Source: a virus. Taken from it: DNA of 59,104 nucleotides. The DNA lies in the IMG/VR virus record IMGVR_UViG_3300050016_000060, positions 1 to 59,104 of that record. One strand, 5' to 3'. The notes under the pieces are model-generated. The model was not told where the DNA came from. It searched no databases and was given only the letters and a program-made list of their open reading frames with translations. The position numbers and the translations under genes were made by a program. This document shows, piece after piece, positions 6,937 to 16,587 of the stretch (position 1 is the first letter of the stretch; every line of letters starts with the position of its first letter).

Positions 6937-7182
6937 ATGATCGTGAGATTCCTGTTCGTATTGCTGGCGGCGCTCTTGTTTCACTTCGTCAACACCAACG
7001 ATGTCGAGGCGAAGTGCCGCAAGGGCCGCGCCGTCCTGTTCCCGCGCCTGCACCAGTGGATTGCGGAGCATCACCAGCGCGCCGCCGACCATCACGCTTC
7101 GCTAGGTGCGTGTGCCGCGCCAGCCGAGCCAATCCCCGCGCCGGTTGCGCCGCCGACGAAAGCAGATCCGAAGAAGAAGTAA
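6937..7182 (+). CDS. small exported protein, 81 aa
   Basis: AAAGGAGTTAGAC precedes the ATG. MIVRFLFVLLAALLFHFV is a signal peptide or anchor with a likely cut near VEA. The mature part is His-rich in the middle (HQWIAEHHQRAADHH), followed by a Pro/Ala tail and Lys. A periplasmic or spanin-like role is possible but unproven. Confidence 0.6.
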   Translation: MIVRFLFVLLAALLFHFVNTNDVEAKCRKGRAVLFPRLHQWIAEHHQRAADHHASLGACAAPAEPIPAPVAPPTKADPKKK

Positions 7183-7267
7183 ACTACTTCCTACCGAGTA
7201 GACGCTCCGGGACCGGCTCTCTTGTTGAGAGGATACCGGGGCTGTCCTTCACTTCACCAAGGGCGAT

Positions 7268-7522
7268 ATGATGCGCCCGCCGAATTGCCCCGATTTCGCA
7301 TGGGTACGTGCTAGTGAATGCGCTGTCGCTAACGGCATCGGGGACACGTCGCTTTGGAAATGGTCACGTCAAGAACGCACGAAGGTTTTGCTCGCATCTC
7401 TGGACAGTTTACCGCGCGATCAAGCGATGTATGAGGAAGTGACGGCGCTCGTTTACCAGCGCGCCTATGAAGCGGCCCTGGACGTGGCGATACCGTTGTG
7501 GCGGAAACGACGGGAACGGTGA
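7268..7522 (+). CDS. hypothetical protein, 84 aa
   Basis: ATGATG start after AAGGGCGAT. Helical, Trp-containing (SLWKWSRQE), with a basic C-terminus. No family recognised. Confidence 0.55.
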   Translation: MMRPPNCPDFAWVRASECAVANGIGDTSLWKWSRQERTKVLLASLDSLPRDQAMYEEVTALVYQRAYEAALDVAIPLWRKRRER

Positions 7523-7644
7523 AATGCTCAATTCCTTAGTTGCTCTCCAAGGTCGCCAGCCGCGCCTTGCCGTTGTCGGATGCTCTTTGGTTCGCGGTCC
7601 CATCGCTTGCCCTCCCGTCCATGCCCGTATTCTGCCGAAATAGG

Positions 7645-7674
7645 TTGCATTTGTCTATCGGAATACCGTAAACT
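7645..7674 (+). promoter_or_regulatory. possible promoter for the 7681 gene
   Basis: TTGCAT, 18 bases, TAAACT. The ATG at 7681 lies 6 bases beyond the -10 box and no ribosome site is visible, so the message would be leaderless or nearly so. A weak match, reported because three other genes here have the same geometry. Confidence 0.35.
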
Positions 7675-7680
7675 ATCCGC

Positions 7681-9219
7681 ATGAAAAGCGATAACCTGCA
7701 ACCGCCGTTCCTGGGGCCGCAGTTCCCGATCTACCCGCATTTGATGCAGTTGATCCGCGTCACGGACGCTACGCCGATTCCTACGTCTAGCTCGTCGTCA
7801 TCGTCTAGCATCCAAGGCAATTACGTCTTTGCGGCAAAAACGCAGCAACAGCTTGACGTAACGGTTGCCGTGCGGGATAGGGAAGATTGCTATTTGTACG
7901 ATCCGAACGGGACTGATCTGATCGAACATATTTACACGGCCCGTCTGGTTGGCTCTTACGCTGGCTTGCCGCTGTATGCGACAACGGACGCTGTGACTTC
8001 ATCCGTTATCTACGTCTACCCCGGCATAGGCAATCCGCCGCCAGCGTATAACAGCGGTAAAACGTATGGCCAAGGCGACATCGTAAGCGACGGTGCAACC
8101 CCTAATCATGCCTTTGGCTGTTTGGTCGATGGCACGGTGGGCATTTCTCCGGTTGCCGGCCCGAATTGGGCCGATCTAGGCACGGACGTTTATTTCTTCG
8201 CCGCCAATTTGACATCCTTGGTTAATGGCGGATGGGCCGTTGGCGCTGCTATCCAAGCAAGAGAGATGAACGGACTGGCGACGGTTCCGCCTGGCTACTA
8301 TATCGCCGTCTACGAAGAGATCGAGAATGGGATTGCGACATGGGCATTCAGCGGTTTTAGACTGTTGAGATTGCTGAATACGGTTTACAACGCTAATCCT
8401 ACTGGCGGTCCAACGCTACCGACTATCGTGGAGTTCACAGGCTCAGCCCCGGCATGGAGCGCCGGCACATATCAGATGGGTGAGCATGTCAAGTGGACGG
8501 ACGGAAACGAGTACATTTCAAACTCGAATGCGAACGCAGTCGATCCAAGCAATAGCACATGGGACAGTCTCGGCAGCGTTTTGAATTTCGGCCCGCAATG
8601 GATTGTGATTCCGCAGATTGACAACGCTGGATTGCCGGCAGGACCGGCCTCGCCGAAAGTTTCTATCGGAACGATGAACAATCAGGCGCAGTTCTTTGTC
8701 GGCTTAAAAACATTCGACGCCAATATCAACATTGGTGCTGCCTACACCGGAACGTACACGGAAATCTTGGATCAGAGCGTGACAGTGTTTGAGGCAGACG
8801 GAAGCTATGCTTTTATAGGGTACGAAGGCGGGATAAGCGCCCTTGCATTATTAGTGAATACTTTTGGAGTAAGTCACACGGAGGTTACTGATGGATACAT
8901 AACTGCCTATGATGCTGATGCCGCTTCGGGAGGATTCACGACTGGCCTTCAATTCGACACGACAACAGGAACGGTAGTAGCATTCGCCAGCAATTACACC
9001 CATCCTTGTTATGCCGTTTTCGGGGCATTTGGCGTCGGATTGCAACAAGGTTTGTGGGAAACGTATGCCGGATGTTATTTTGCCGGTGGTCTTTACGTTG
9101 GCCATGCCATTCCGCCAATCGTGGCCGATGGAACTTATACGGTTGGGTTGGGCGTGACGACAGACGGTACGATCACGATAACCAACGGCGCTATTACATT
9201 TATTCAACAGGCATCGTGA
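7681..9219 (+). CDS. virion or fibre-like protein with chitin-binding-like modules
   Basis: 512 aa. After a Ser-rich linker (about residues 38-46) come two segments with a YxxGxxVxxxGxxY...W spacing (about residues 120-165 and 255-295). These resemble type 5/12 (ChtBD3) carbohydrate-binding modules. The C-terminal third is Gly/Thr/Ser-rich beta sequence ending in a short repeat (ADGTYTVGLGVTTDGTITIT). Probably an external virion protein that binds a surface polymer; the call is structural inference. Confidence 0.6.
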   Translation: MKSDNLQPPFLGPQFPIYPHLMQLIRVTDATPIPTSSSSSSSSIQGNYVFAAKTQQQLDVTVAVRDREDCYLYDPNGTDLIEHIYTARLVGSYAGLPLYATTDAVTSSVIYVYPGIGNPPPAYNSGKTYGQGDIVSDGATPNHAFGCLVDGTVGISPVAGPNWADLGTDVYFFAANLTSLVNGGWAVGAAIQAREMNGLATVPPGYYIAVYEEIENGIATWAFSGFRLLRLLNTVYNANPTGGPTLPTIVEFTGSAPAWSAGTYQMGEHVKWTDGNEYISNSNANAVDPSNSTWDSLGSVLNFGPQWIVIPQIDNAGLPAGPASPKVSIGTMNNQAQFFVGLKTFDANINIGAAYTGTYTEILDQSVTVFEADGSYAFIGYEGGISALALLVNTFGVSHTEVTDGYITAYDADAASGGFTTGLQFDTTTGTVVAFASNYTHPCYAVFGAFGVGLQQGLWETYAGCYFAGGLYVGHAIPPIVADGTYTVGLGVTTDGTITITNGAITFIQQAS

Positions 9220-9226
9220 GGTACTC

Positions 9227-9757
9227 ATGGCAGGAACGCTAGGAACCGCCGCATTGCAACCTACCAGCGCCTTCGTGAGTTCAACCGCGCTGACCACGAA
9301 GGGCGATTTGTTGGCCTACAGCACCGCGATTGCTCGCCTCGGCGTTGGCTCAAATGGCCAAGTCCTGTCGGCGGATTCTACGCAGACAACTGGCCTGAAA
9401 TGGGTAGCTGCTGGCGGGTCTGGGACAGTAACAACCGTCTCCGTCGTCACCGCCAACGGCGTCAGTGGCAGCGTGGCTAACCCGACAACTGCGCCAGCGC
9501 TTACCTTGACAGTATCGCCAACGGCCATCGGCCTCTACGCCGGCAGCTTCTCGCAAGTTGGCACGGCAACCACGACGTTCACGGTTACAATAGGGGTGAC
9601 ATTGGCGGCGAACACTTTCAAGGTGAACGTGACGCCAACGGCGCTGCTGAGCGCGGCGGCGTTCTATGTGACGAACAAAACCACGACGACGTTCGACGTG
9701 GTTTACTTGGCAGGGCTGACCGGCACGGTGACGTTCGATTGGATTCTCAAGACGTGA
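9227..9757 (+). CDS. fibre-like low-complexity protein, 176 aa
   Basis: ATG 7 bases after the previous stop, with GAGGTACTC upstream. Contains TKGDLLAYS...RLGVGSNGQVLSADS, a short motif recurrent in phage tail fibre and appendage proteins, followed by Thr/Val-rich beta sequence. Paired with the upstream fibre-like gene. Confidence 0.65.
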   Translation: MAGTLGTAALQPTSAFVSSTALTTKGDLLAYSTAIARLGVGSNGQVLSADSTQTTGLKWVAAGGSGTVTTVSVVTANGVSGSVANPTTAPALTLTVSPTAIGLYAGSFSQVGTATTTFTVTIGVTLAANTFKVNVTPTALLSAAAFYVTNKTTTTFDVVYLAGLTGTVTFDWILKT

Positions 9758-9764
9758 TTTCCTC

Positions 9765-9793
9765 TTGACGCCTCACTTTCATTTCTGTATTCT
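9765..9793 (+). promoter_or_regulatory. sigma70-type promoter with near-leaderless start
   Basis: TTGACG (9765-9770), a 17-base spacer and TATTCT (9788-9793). The ATG at 9802 is where transcription would begin, and no Shine-Dalgarno is present. Drives a ribbon-helix-helix-like gene and probably the following operon. Confidence 0.65.
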
Positions 9794-9801
9794 TGTCAAA
9801 C

Positions 9802-9978
9802 ATGGCAACGGTTAAACAGCAAACACGAATCCTGGCCTTGCGCGCGCCGGAAGAAACATGCAAGACGATTGAACGCATCGCGGCGCAGCGAACGATCCGC
9901 ACGGGCAAGCGTTGCACGACGACGGACCTCTTGCGAGAGGCCGTTGCGGAGAAGATCAAGAGGGAGACGAAATCGTGA
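9802..9978 (+). CDS. ribbon-helix-helix-like regulator, 58 aa
   Basis: A beta strand (TRILALRAP) is followed by two helices, EETCKTIERIAAQR and TTTDLLREAVAEKI, the layout of Arc/MetJ-type DNA-binding proteins. It heads the glycan operon behind its own promoter, so autoregulation is plausible. The call is from pattern only. Confidence 0.6.
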   Translation: MATVKQQTRILALRAPEETCKTIERIAAQRTIRTGKRCTTTDLLREAVAEKIKRETKS

Positions 9979-10217
9979 AAAAACAATGCCTTAACTGTCG
10001 ATTCTGGGAGGACTGTGAGCCGGAAGAAAAGCCGTATCCAGAAGAAATTGTGCCAGGTTGCGGAGTAACCTTCTTGTCGAAATATGGTATTTGCCGACGT
10101 TATCCTCCCGATCCTTGCCCACCGGAAGGAAACCACGGATGGGCGGTTCTGAACTTTAGCGAATGGTGCGGAGAGTGGAAACCGATTGCGGCAAAAATAA
10201 AGAGGGAGGCGAGATGA
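9975..10217 (+). CDS. cysteine-rich protein, 80 aa
   Basis: GTG start overlaps the previous stop. CLNCRFWEDC at the N-terminus, then PGCGV, GICRRYPP and a final EWCGEW. Small Cys-rich phage proteins with CxxCxFW and a CRRYPP segment are common and of unknown function; they may bind zinc or an iron-sulphur cluster. Confidence 0.65.
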   Translation: MKKQCLNCRFWEDCEPEEKPYPEEIVPGCGVTFLSKYGICRRYPPDPCPPEGNHGWAVLNFSEWCGEWKPIAAKIKREAR

Positions 10218-11146
10218 AGATTCTTTTCGTCACCCATCGAGGGGGCGATTATTTGGCCTCGATGATTTGGGACGGCGCACAATCGCTCTTTGGTGAAGAG
10301 AACGTCTACGATGCCGTGAACAATCCTGGCCTTCACGCGGGCGGCGACTGGAATCCCATGTCCCGAATCAGCGGCACGCGGCAAGGGAAAATTCTTGGTG
10401 ATGAAGGCGACTTCGACTTGATGATCCTGAACGCTTGCTTTCTCCGCGATTTCGATTGGTCCCTTCCCGGCAAGTTACGCGAACGCATGAAGCCACGGGC
10501 GAAGATTGCTTACGTCGAAGGATGGGACTCGGCAGCGGAGCATCACGAACCGCCAACGTGGATGCGGATTAGTGATTGCTTCCGACGCGAGATTGATCCA
10601 TCCATCCGGTATCCGTTCCTTCGCGTTTGGCCGCTTTCGTTCGCAGCCCCGGAGCGATGGTTCGATGGAGCGGAGAGCAATGATCGACCGTGGGATTTAT
10701 TCTTCGCGGGAGCGGTGGACGGTTCAGGCGATACGTCGCCAGTTCGTTGGGATATGCTCGCTCCCATGTTCCAGACGCGGACGAAGCATCATTCGATGAT
10801 TGCCACGGGCAGCATCGGCATGGATGGCTACTTCGATATGCTCCGCAAGAGTAGGATAGGATTGTGCCCACCAGGGGCGGCGCAGAGCGTGGCCATGCGT
10901 GCGTTTGAAATCGTGGCTTGCGGGGCAATACCGTTTTTCATCGGAATGCCGCAATGGGAGCGTGATCCGTGGTTTGGTCCCGATACGTCGTTCTCTTGTC
11001 AGCTTGCATCGGGCTTGCCGGACATGATCGCCGCAGCGTTACGAAGCGATCTTGAGCCGATGCGGTTGGCGTGCATCGCTCATGCTAGGCAGCATCACAC
11101 GACGAAGGCCCGCGTACAGCAAATGCTGGAAAGGATGGGGGTATGA
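10214..11146 (+). CDS. GT-B-type glycosyltransferase
   Basis: Start ATG 10214 overlaps the previous stop (GAGATGA). 310 aa. The N-terminal Rossmann-like strand is MKILFVTHRGGDYLASM. The C-terminal half contains RKSRIGLCPPGAAQSVAMRA followed by FEIVACGAIPFFI, the nucleotide-sugar-binding E-x-x-A-x-G-x-(I/L)-P signature of CgeB/exostosin-like transferases. It transfers a sugar from an NDP-sugar; the acceptor is unknown. Confidence 0.75.
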   Translation: MKILFVTHRGGDYLASMIWDGAQSLFGEENVYDAVNNPGLHAGGDWNPMSRISGTRQGKILGDEGDFDLMILNACFLRDFDWSLPGKLRERMKPRAKIAYVEGWDSAAEHHEPPTWMRISDCFRREIDPSIRYPFLRVWPLSFAAPERWFDGAESNDRPWDLFFAGAVDGSGDTSPVRWDMLAPMFQTRTKHHSMIATGSIGMDGYFDMLRKSRIGLCPPGAAQSVAMRAFEIVACGAIPFFIGMPQWERDPWFGPDTSFSCQLASGLPDMIAAALRSDLEPMRLACIAHARQHHTTKARVQQMLERMGV

Positions 11147-11529
11147 GCATGTATGGCGAGTACAACATGGAACCGGACTACGCTCAAACGTATCGCGAAA
11201 ACAAGAGCGATGAAGCGATACGCACCAAAATGTCCATGCTTGAAGGCTTGGCGAAAGCGTTCCTGGACCATACCGGCTTGACGCCTGATCGCGTCGAATT
11301 GTGCCAACAAACGCGCGGAGCGGAAATTGTCTGGTACTTTCGAGAGCGGATAGAATTGCCCATTGTCCAGAGCGAACTAACCTATCGCGGAGTGTCTTTC
11401 GTTGGTCACATAACGCCAGCAGGAACATTGGCAATGCACGCCACGCCCGTTACCGTCCCCGAACCGGAAGAGGAAGCCGACGAAGAAGATGACGACGGAG
11501 CCGACACGCCGATCATCGTGGACGCCTAA
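11143..11529 (+). CDS. hypothetical protein with acidic tail, 128 aa
   Basis: ATG overlaps the previous stop. The N-terminus is helical (residues 18-45). The last 25 residues are Glu/Asp rich. It lies between the glycosyltransferase and radical SAM genes, so it may belong to the same pathway. Confidence 0.6.
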   Translation: MSMYGEYNMEPDYAQTYRENKSDEAIRTKMSMLEGLAKAFLDHTGLTPDRVELCQQTRGAEIVWYFRERIELPIVQSELTYRGVSFVGHITPAGTLAMHATPVTVPEPEEEADEEDDDGADTPIIVDA

Positions 11530-11531
11530 CG

Positions 11532-12527
11532 ATGCCCGCATACAGCTACTACGCCGAACAGCGCAACCTCTGGCAGCATGGACCCGCCATGAACGACTAC
11601 GCTGACAAACGACTGGCCCCGCAAAGCAAGCTGGCGTTGCATACGCAGTTTGCGGAGTACATGAGCGGGAAGCGGGTTTACCCGATCAACTTGGAAATAT
11701 CTCCAAGCGGTATTTGCCAAGCATCGTGCGATTTCTGTTTCTATGCGAATACCGGCGAGCTAGGTCATCATCGCAACGTCATGCTCGACACGGAGCGGGC
11801 GAAATTCCTCTTGCTCGAATGCCAAGAACTAGGCATCAAGTCCGTATCGTGGACTGGCGGTGGAGAGCCGACGTTGCATCCGCATTTCGAGCATCTCGTT
11901 GAAACCGCTCGCTACGCTGGATTGGAGCAAGGGCTTTTCACGAACGCTCTCGCCGCTCCGAAATACGATCCTCAATTACTCGCATGGGTCCGCGTAACGA
12001 TGACGGACAAGCCATTTCGCCCGGACTACATCAAGGCGTTGCGAACGTGCAAAACGGTTGGGATAGCGTTCAACTACAGCGGCCCACAAGATGACGCCTA
12101 TCTGCGTGACGTGCTGGCGATGGCGGTTGAGTGCCAAGTTTCGTATGTCCAGTGCAGGCCGGCCTTGAAGTTCCACGGGGAGACAACGGACATCGAGCCG
12201 CCGTCCATTGTGCATCCGTTGCTCCATATCACCGCGTATAAGTTCGACGAAGCACGCAAGCCGCATGGCACGCACTACGCGACATGCGAAGGATACCATC
12301 TTTCACCTATGTGCTGGGAAGACGGGAACGTAGATATTTGTTCGTACATGAGGCAGCATGAAGGATTCACGCTCGGCAATATCTACAAGCAAACGCTGAA
12401 AGAAATCCTTGACGCGGCTCCGCAAGATGTGCCTGTGCATAAGTGCTGCCAGGTAGCCTGCCGGCTGCATGAGACGAACCGCATGATCCATGCTTCACGA
12501 CGTATTGAAGATCGGAATTTTCCATGA
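11532..12527 (+). CDS. radical SAM enzyme with SPASM-like tail
   Basis: The CxxxCxxC cluster motif is seen in GICQASCDFCFY (C62, C66, C69). The following WTGGGEPTLHPHF is the SAM-binding GGEP motif. Near the C-terminus, CWEDGNVDICSYM, LGNIYKQTLKEI and a group of Cys (KCCQVAC) fit an auxiliary cluster of SPASM type. 331 aa is normal. Radical chemistry on a sugar, peptide or cofactor is likely. The glycan-operon context favours sugar or glycan modification (inference). Confidence 0.88.
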   Translation: MPAYSYYAEQRNLWQHGPAMNDYADKRLAPQSKLALHTQFAEYMSGKRVYPINLEISPSGICQASCDFCFYANTGELGHHRNVMLDTERAKFLLLECQELGIKSVSWTGGGEPTLHPHFEHLVETARYAGLEQGLFTNALAAPKYDPQLLAWVRVTMTDKPFRPDYIKALRTCKTVGIAFNYSGPQDDAYLRDVLAMAVECQVSYVQCRPALKFHGETTDIEPPSIVHPLLHITAYKFDEARKPHGTHYATCEGYHLSPMCWEDGNVDICSYMRQHEGFTLGNIYKQTLKEILDAAPQDVPVHKCCQVACRLHETNRMIHASRRIEDRNFP

Positions 12528-12970
12528 GCGAAATCGAAGTGCTTGACTTTTGTGCCCGTTTGCGGATAGCGATGTTGTATGCCGTTAATCATGGTCTTCG
12601 TGTAGAGGCTCATTTCGAGAATGGTCTTTACACGGACGCCGGGAAAATCAGGGCCGGAGTTTTCATTCATTACCAAAAAGACAAAGACGCGGTTCCGACA
12701 ACTAACTACAAGCCATTGACGGATGCGGAACGCAAGGAACTCCACAAGCCGTTGACGGAGGAATATGTCGCCCATTTCGGTGAAGGCCAGATTGCCCGTG
12801 ATGCAAGGCGACAACTGGCGAGAGAAATTGCCATAAAATGCAAGGAAGGCATACCCCTGGATTCCGAACCTACTTGCTCCGGCAACATGAAAGATGTCAC
12901 GTTCAGGATATTCAAAACGCGCGACGACGAACCGCCGCCTGAGCCTGAGATTGTGGAGAGGAAGCCGTGA
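12524..12970 (+). CDS. hypothetical protein, 148 aa
   Basis: ATG overlaps the previous stop. Mixed alpha/beta, with no catalytic signature. Part of the tightly overlapping glycan operon. Confidence 0.6.
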   Translation: MSEIEVLDFCARLRIAMLYAVNHGLRVEAHFENGLYTDAGKIRAGVFIHYQKDKDAVPTTNYKPLTDAERKELHKPLTEEYVAHFGEGQIARDARRQLAREIAIKCKEGIPLDSEPTCSGNMKDVTFRIFKTRDDEPPPEPEIVERKP

Positions 12971-13200
12971 GAATAGGATTGCCTTGTACAAAACGCATGA
13001 CGACTAAAGATGCAAGGATATTTTGCAATCAATTAAAAAAGGTGATGCTCAAGACTATTGCTGCAAACGAGCCTGTAACGGCATCATACGGTGATTGCTT
13101 TGGCGGATCAGGGAGGGGAATTGTATTTATTGAGCGTTCAATTGCTTGTAATGTTAGATCAATAATGAGGTCCATCAGATCGCGGAAAAAGAACCCATGA
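12967..13200 (+). CDS. hypothetical basic protein, 77 aa
   Basis: GTG start overlaps the previous stop. A Gly-rich loop (GDCFGGSGRG) sits between helices, with a basic C-terminus (RSIMRSIRSRKKNP). It is more A/T-rich than its neighbours, a hint of later acquisition. Function unknown. Confidence 0.5.
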   Translation: MRIGLPCTKRMTTKDARIFCNQLKKVMLKTIAANEPVTASYGDCFGGSGRGIVFIERSIACNVRSIMRSIRSRKKNP

Positions 13201-14294
13201 CCGCAAATGAAGTCACAATCTGCACATGCACCCTAGGCGATTCCGCCTTGCATCTCGGCACTCAGCTTGCAGAATTGCGGCGATTCACCAAACGTCGTTT
13301 TCGTCAAATCGTCGTCGATGATGGGACTGCCGACGAAACCATGAAGTGCAACCAGCACAAAGAATGCCTTCATAACGGTGCGCTATGGCTAGAAAATCTC
13401 GGCCCGACGTATGGCTGTTCGTATTCGTGGAATGCCGCTCTTGAGGAAGTGCAAACGCCGTGGGCCTTCTTGATCGAGGACGGCTTGCGTCCCGGCGTCG
13501 GCTGGCTCGAAACCGCTCTGGATTTCATCGCCAAGATCGGCAACCGCTCTTGGCACGGTCACAAGGTAGGCATGGCCGGATTCTCCCATATTCAGGACTG
13601 GACGCTCCGCATGGCCGGCGTGATTCCGTCCGACCTATCGACGATGGAATGGTGGAAACAGCAAGGCTATCGGGATTTCTACGGAAGCGATTGGAACGAC
13701 GGCTATTGGTGCTGGCCACGGATCGCGGGCGGATTGCTGGCGAATGCGGAAGAACTGACCGATGAGCCGCTTGTTGCACGGAAGATCATGCAAAACGCGA
13801 TGGAGATTCCCGCCGAAATCAAGCATGACGAAAACTTTGTGAAGGACCACGACAACTACAAGCTATCTACGTTTCCTGGCAAGTCCCGCTGGCCGCGTTT
13901 CCGCTCGGCAAAGTGCGACTGGTATCCCGGCGCGTTCATGCTCGTCAACATGGACGCATGGCGAGCCGTTGGCAAGTTCCGCGACGGTTGCACGTTCTAC
14001 GAAGGGCATCTAGGCATACGCATGGGTCAGCATGGGTATCTATCGTTGGCCGTGGAAGGCCCGCCGTTTCTGCATACGCCGTCGCTTGGCTTCACGGCAG
14101 GGCCGAAAGTAGGCAAGACGCCACGGCTGCACCTGGACGTGCGGGATACGTTCCTTGCAGATTTTGGCTACGACAACATCGAGGCTCCGCGATTGGCAAA
14201 TGCGGTTGTGTCGCTGGGCACGCAGGCGAAGATTAACGCGGAACTTGCCAAGGTGGAATTGTGGATGGATGAGGGATGGGAGAAATGGCTATGA
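13197..14294 (+). CDS. GT-A-type (family 2-like) glycosyltransferase
   Basis: 365 aa; the ATG overlaps the previous stop. VTICTCTLGDS at the start and QIVVDDGTADET near residue 40 form the nucleotide-binding strand and acidic motif. SWNAALEEVQTPWAFLIEDG carries the family-2 (D/E)D motif. The C-terminal half, with DWYPGAFMLVNMDAWRAVG, resembles the acceptor-side region. The acceptor is not predictable; it works in the same operon as the heptose enzymes. Confidence 0.78.
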   Translation: MTANEVTICTCTLGDSALHLGTQLAELRRFTKRRFRQIVVDDGTADETMKCNQHKECLHNGALWLENLGPTYGCSYSWNAALEEVQTPWAFLIEDGLRPGVGWLETALDFIAKIGNRSWHGHKVGMAGFSHIQDWTLRMAGVIPSDLSTMEWWKQQGYRDFYGSDWNDGYWCWPRIAGGLLANAEELTDEPLVARKIMQNAMEIPAEIKHDENFVKDHDNYKLSTFPGKSRWPRFRSAKCDWYPGAFMLVNMDAWRAVGKFRDGCTFYEGHLGIRMGQHGYLSLAVEGPPFLHTPSLGFTAGPKVGKTPRLHLDVRDTFLADFGYDNIEAPRLANAVVSLGTQAKINAELAKVELWMDEGWEKWL

Positions 14295-14491
14295 CGCCTG
14301 AACAATTACTAGCCGAATGGCAAGCTGCCAGGAAAGAATATCGCCTCTTGGATGACGAATGCACAGCGGCTTGGCGTGCCAAAGAGAACGAACGAACGCC
14401 AGCTAAGGACGCCTACAATAACGCACGCGAAGCAAAAGAAAAGGCGTTTTCTAAAATGTGTGAACTGCAACGACAGATGGAGAATTCATGA
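14291..14491 (+). CDS. small helical protein, 66 aa
   Basis: ATG overlaps the previous TGA. The whole protein is predicted coiled coil (LLAEWQAARKEYRLLDDEC ... AREAKEKAFSKMCELQRQM). Its 3' end holds the GGAG for the next gene. Confidence 0.6.
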   Translation: MTPEQLLAEWQAARKEYRLLDDECTAAWRAKENERTPAKDAYNNAREAKEKAFSKMCELQRQMENS

Positions 14492-16369
14492 TTACGGTGT
14501 TGCTTTGACTTTCCCCACGGCCTCGGCGACGTACAGCAGCTTTCCGTCGTCCTCAAGCATCTCCGCAAATACCGTCCCGATTGGGCGGTTGACGTGAAGG
14601 TAGGCTACGGCAAGCATACGTGCCTTGCGGGAGTCTGCCGAAATGTTTTCACGGACAAGGACAAGCTAACCGGCGATTACAACACGAAGATAATGATTCC
14701 CTTCTTTGAAAATTGCCAATACTATACCGACCGCCCAAACAGCAAGGTCACGAACTGCCTGCGGGATGTGTTCGGCCTCGACTACGATCCATCGCTAGGA
14801 CGCTACGAGTGCCCGCGAAGCATCGAGAAAATGAACGTCGTCGCCGCATATCTCGCCTCGATTGGATGCAAGAGCAAAGAGCCGTGGAAGTGGAACGCCG
14901 TCGTCCTGCACTACGAAGGCAATACCTCTTGCCACAAGAAAAACCTACGCCATTGGCAGGTATCCGCATTATGCGATTCCATCCTCGAAGCTGGCCGCGT
15001 GCCGATCATCCTCGATTGGGACAAGCGAAGTACCGTGTACGATCAACGGGACATTTTCTGCCCCGTTGTTTCTCCCGATGACATCTGGGGGGGATTCGGC
15101 AGCGGAGACGCGGAGACGATTGCCTGCCTCATCTCACAAGCCGAAGCGTTCATCGGCATCGACAGCGGGCCAGGCAAGATTTCGTCATCGACCGATACAC
15201 CTTCGTTGCATTGCTGGATCGGGCATCACCCGATGCAATTTCACGATCCGGCTCCGAACACGACACACCTATTGCCGATCACGCATGATCGGTTGGACCC
15301 ATGCCGCGACAAACCGGAAATCCTTGACTACTTCAAGGAGCATTATCTCCACCGTACCTACATCGGGGAGCATGGGCTAGTGCAAGAGGGGCAGAAGTGG
15401 CTGGCCGAGGTCATTGGCAGTCCGCTCCCGTCGAATCAAAGGCCGGTCAAGTTCGTGCTGCCAAGCGGGATCGGTGATTGCGTTTGGGCCTTGCACAAAA
15501 TCCGTGCGATTGCCAACGGCAGGCCGATAGACGTGATTATCAGCGGCAATGCCAACAACGAAATCGAGAGGCGAGCGCTGCCATTTTTGAAGCGGTTCGA
15601 TTTCATTCGCTCGGCAGCGGTCCTCGATGTATCCGTGCTGATCGACCATAGCGATCCGGCAGACGCCAAGGGCCGCTATCGGTACGTGCCGGATGGGTTG
15701 AAGGGGAATCACCATTTCCTCATTCCGAACGCTACCTTGGAGCGGGGAGAGCGGTTGGAGACGTGGTTGCCGGAATATCCTATCGACTGGAAAACGATGG
15801 ACAGTTTCGATTGGTCCGGTACGGAGAAGGGGACGGAAGCGGGGAAGAAATTGCAACCGTTCGCGGCGTTCTATCTTGGCCCTGAGACTGGGAACACGGG
15901 AGAGGGGCACAATCGCGGTTCGCTCTGGACGCCTGGGCAATGGGTTGAATTAGGCAAAGCGTTGACGGATCGCGGCTTGCAGATTGCGATTGTCGGCGCG
16001 TCGTATGACCGTAGCTATTGGGAGCGGTTTGTGCGGCCAGAAGTTGAGCGGTCTGGAATGCAATGGGTTGACATGATCGGCAAGTTTGAAATCGGCGAGA
16101 CGTTCGCTTTTCTGCGGGAAGCGAAACTACTCTGTTCGTATCAATGCGGTCTGGCCATCGTCGGCCATTACATCGGCATGAACGTGATAACGTGGTGGCG
16201 CAGAGCCGGCGCGTCCATTCACCCGCACCGGCTCATTTCGTTCAATGAGGCGATGAAAGATAGCTGGACTAATCCAGCGTTGGCTGATCGGTACATCGGA
16301 GCAATTTACGGACGCGAAACGGTTGCCGATTTGCTTGGCGAAATTGACGCTAGGGGATGGACGCGATGA
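14488..16369 (+). CDS. heptosyltransferase-like (GT9) protein with +1 frameshift site
   Basis: ATG 14488 has GGAG 5 bases upstream. The frame stops after six codons at CTT TGA C (14503-14509). A +1 slip there gives MITVLLDFPHGLGDVQQ..., the expected GT9 N-terminus, and joins the 600-codon frame ending at 16369. Two GT9-like halves are visible: the first holds GIDSGPGKISSSTDTPS, the second starts KFVLPSGIGDCVWALHKI and contains FYLGPETGNTGEGHNRG. CTT TGA C is the site used in the release-factor-2 gene. A genuine mutation or sequencing error is the alternative. Probably transfers heptose or a similar sugar. Confidence 0.8.
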
Positions 16370-16581
16370 GGCTGGACATCGACGGCGTGACCGTGCCTAT
16401 CGGAGAGATGCACCTTTTCACGCTTCGCTTTTACCAGAAAGGCGGGAGCGGCATTGGCGAACTCTTGACCATCGAGCCGACGCTTTACATGGACGGAAAA
16501 CGGGTAACGCGATGCTGGCGAATGGTTATGGATATTTCGATCTTGCCCGATGAACACGGCGGAAACGCTAATACGCAATAA
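16366..16581 (+). CDS. hypothetical protein, 71 aa
   Basis: ATG overlaps the GT9 stop. Beta-rich, ending in EHGGNANTQ. Possibly a small structural or accessory protein; no family recognised. Confidence 0.55.
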   Translation: MRLDIDGVTVPIGEMHLFTLRFYQKGGSGIGELLTIEPTLYMDGKRVTRCWRMVMDISILPDEHGGNANTQ

Positions 16582-16587
16582 AAAAAA

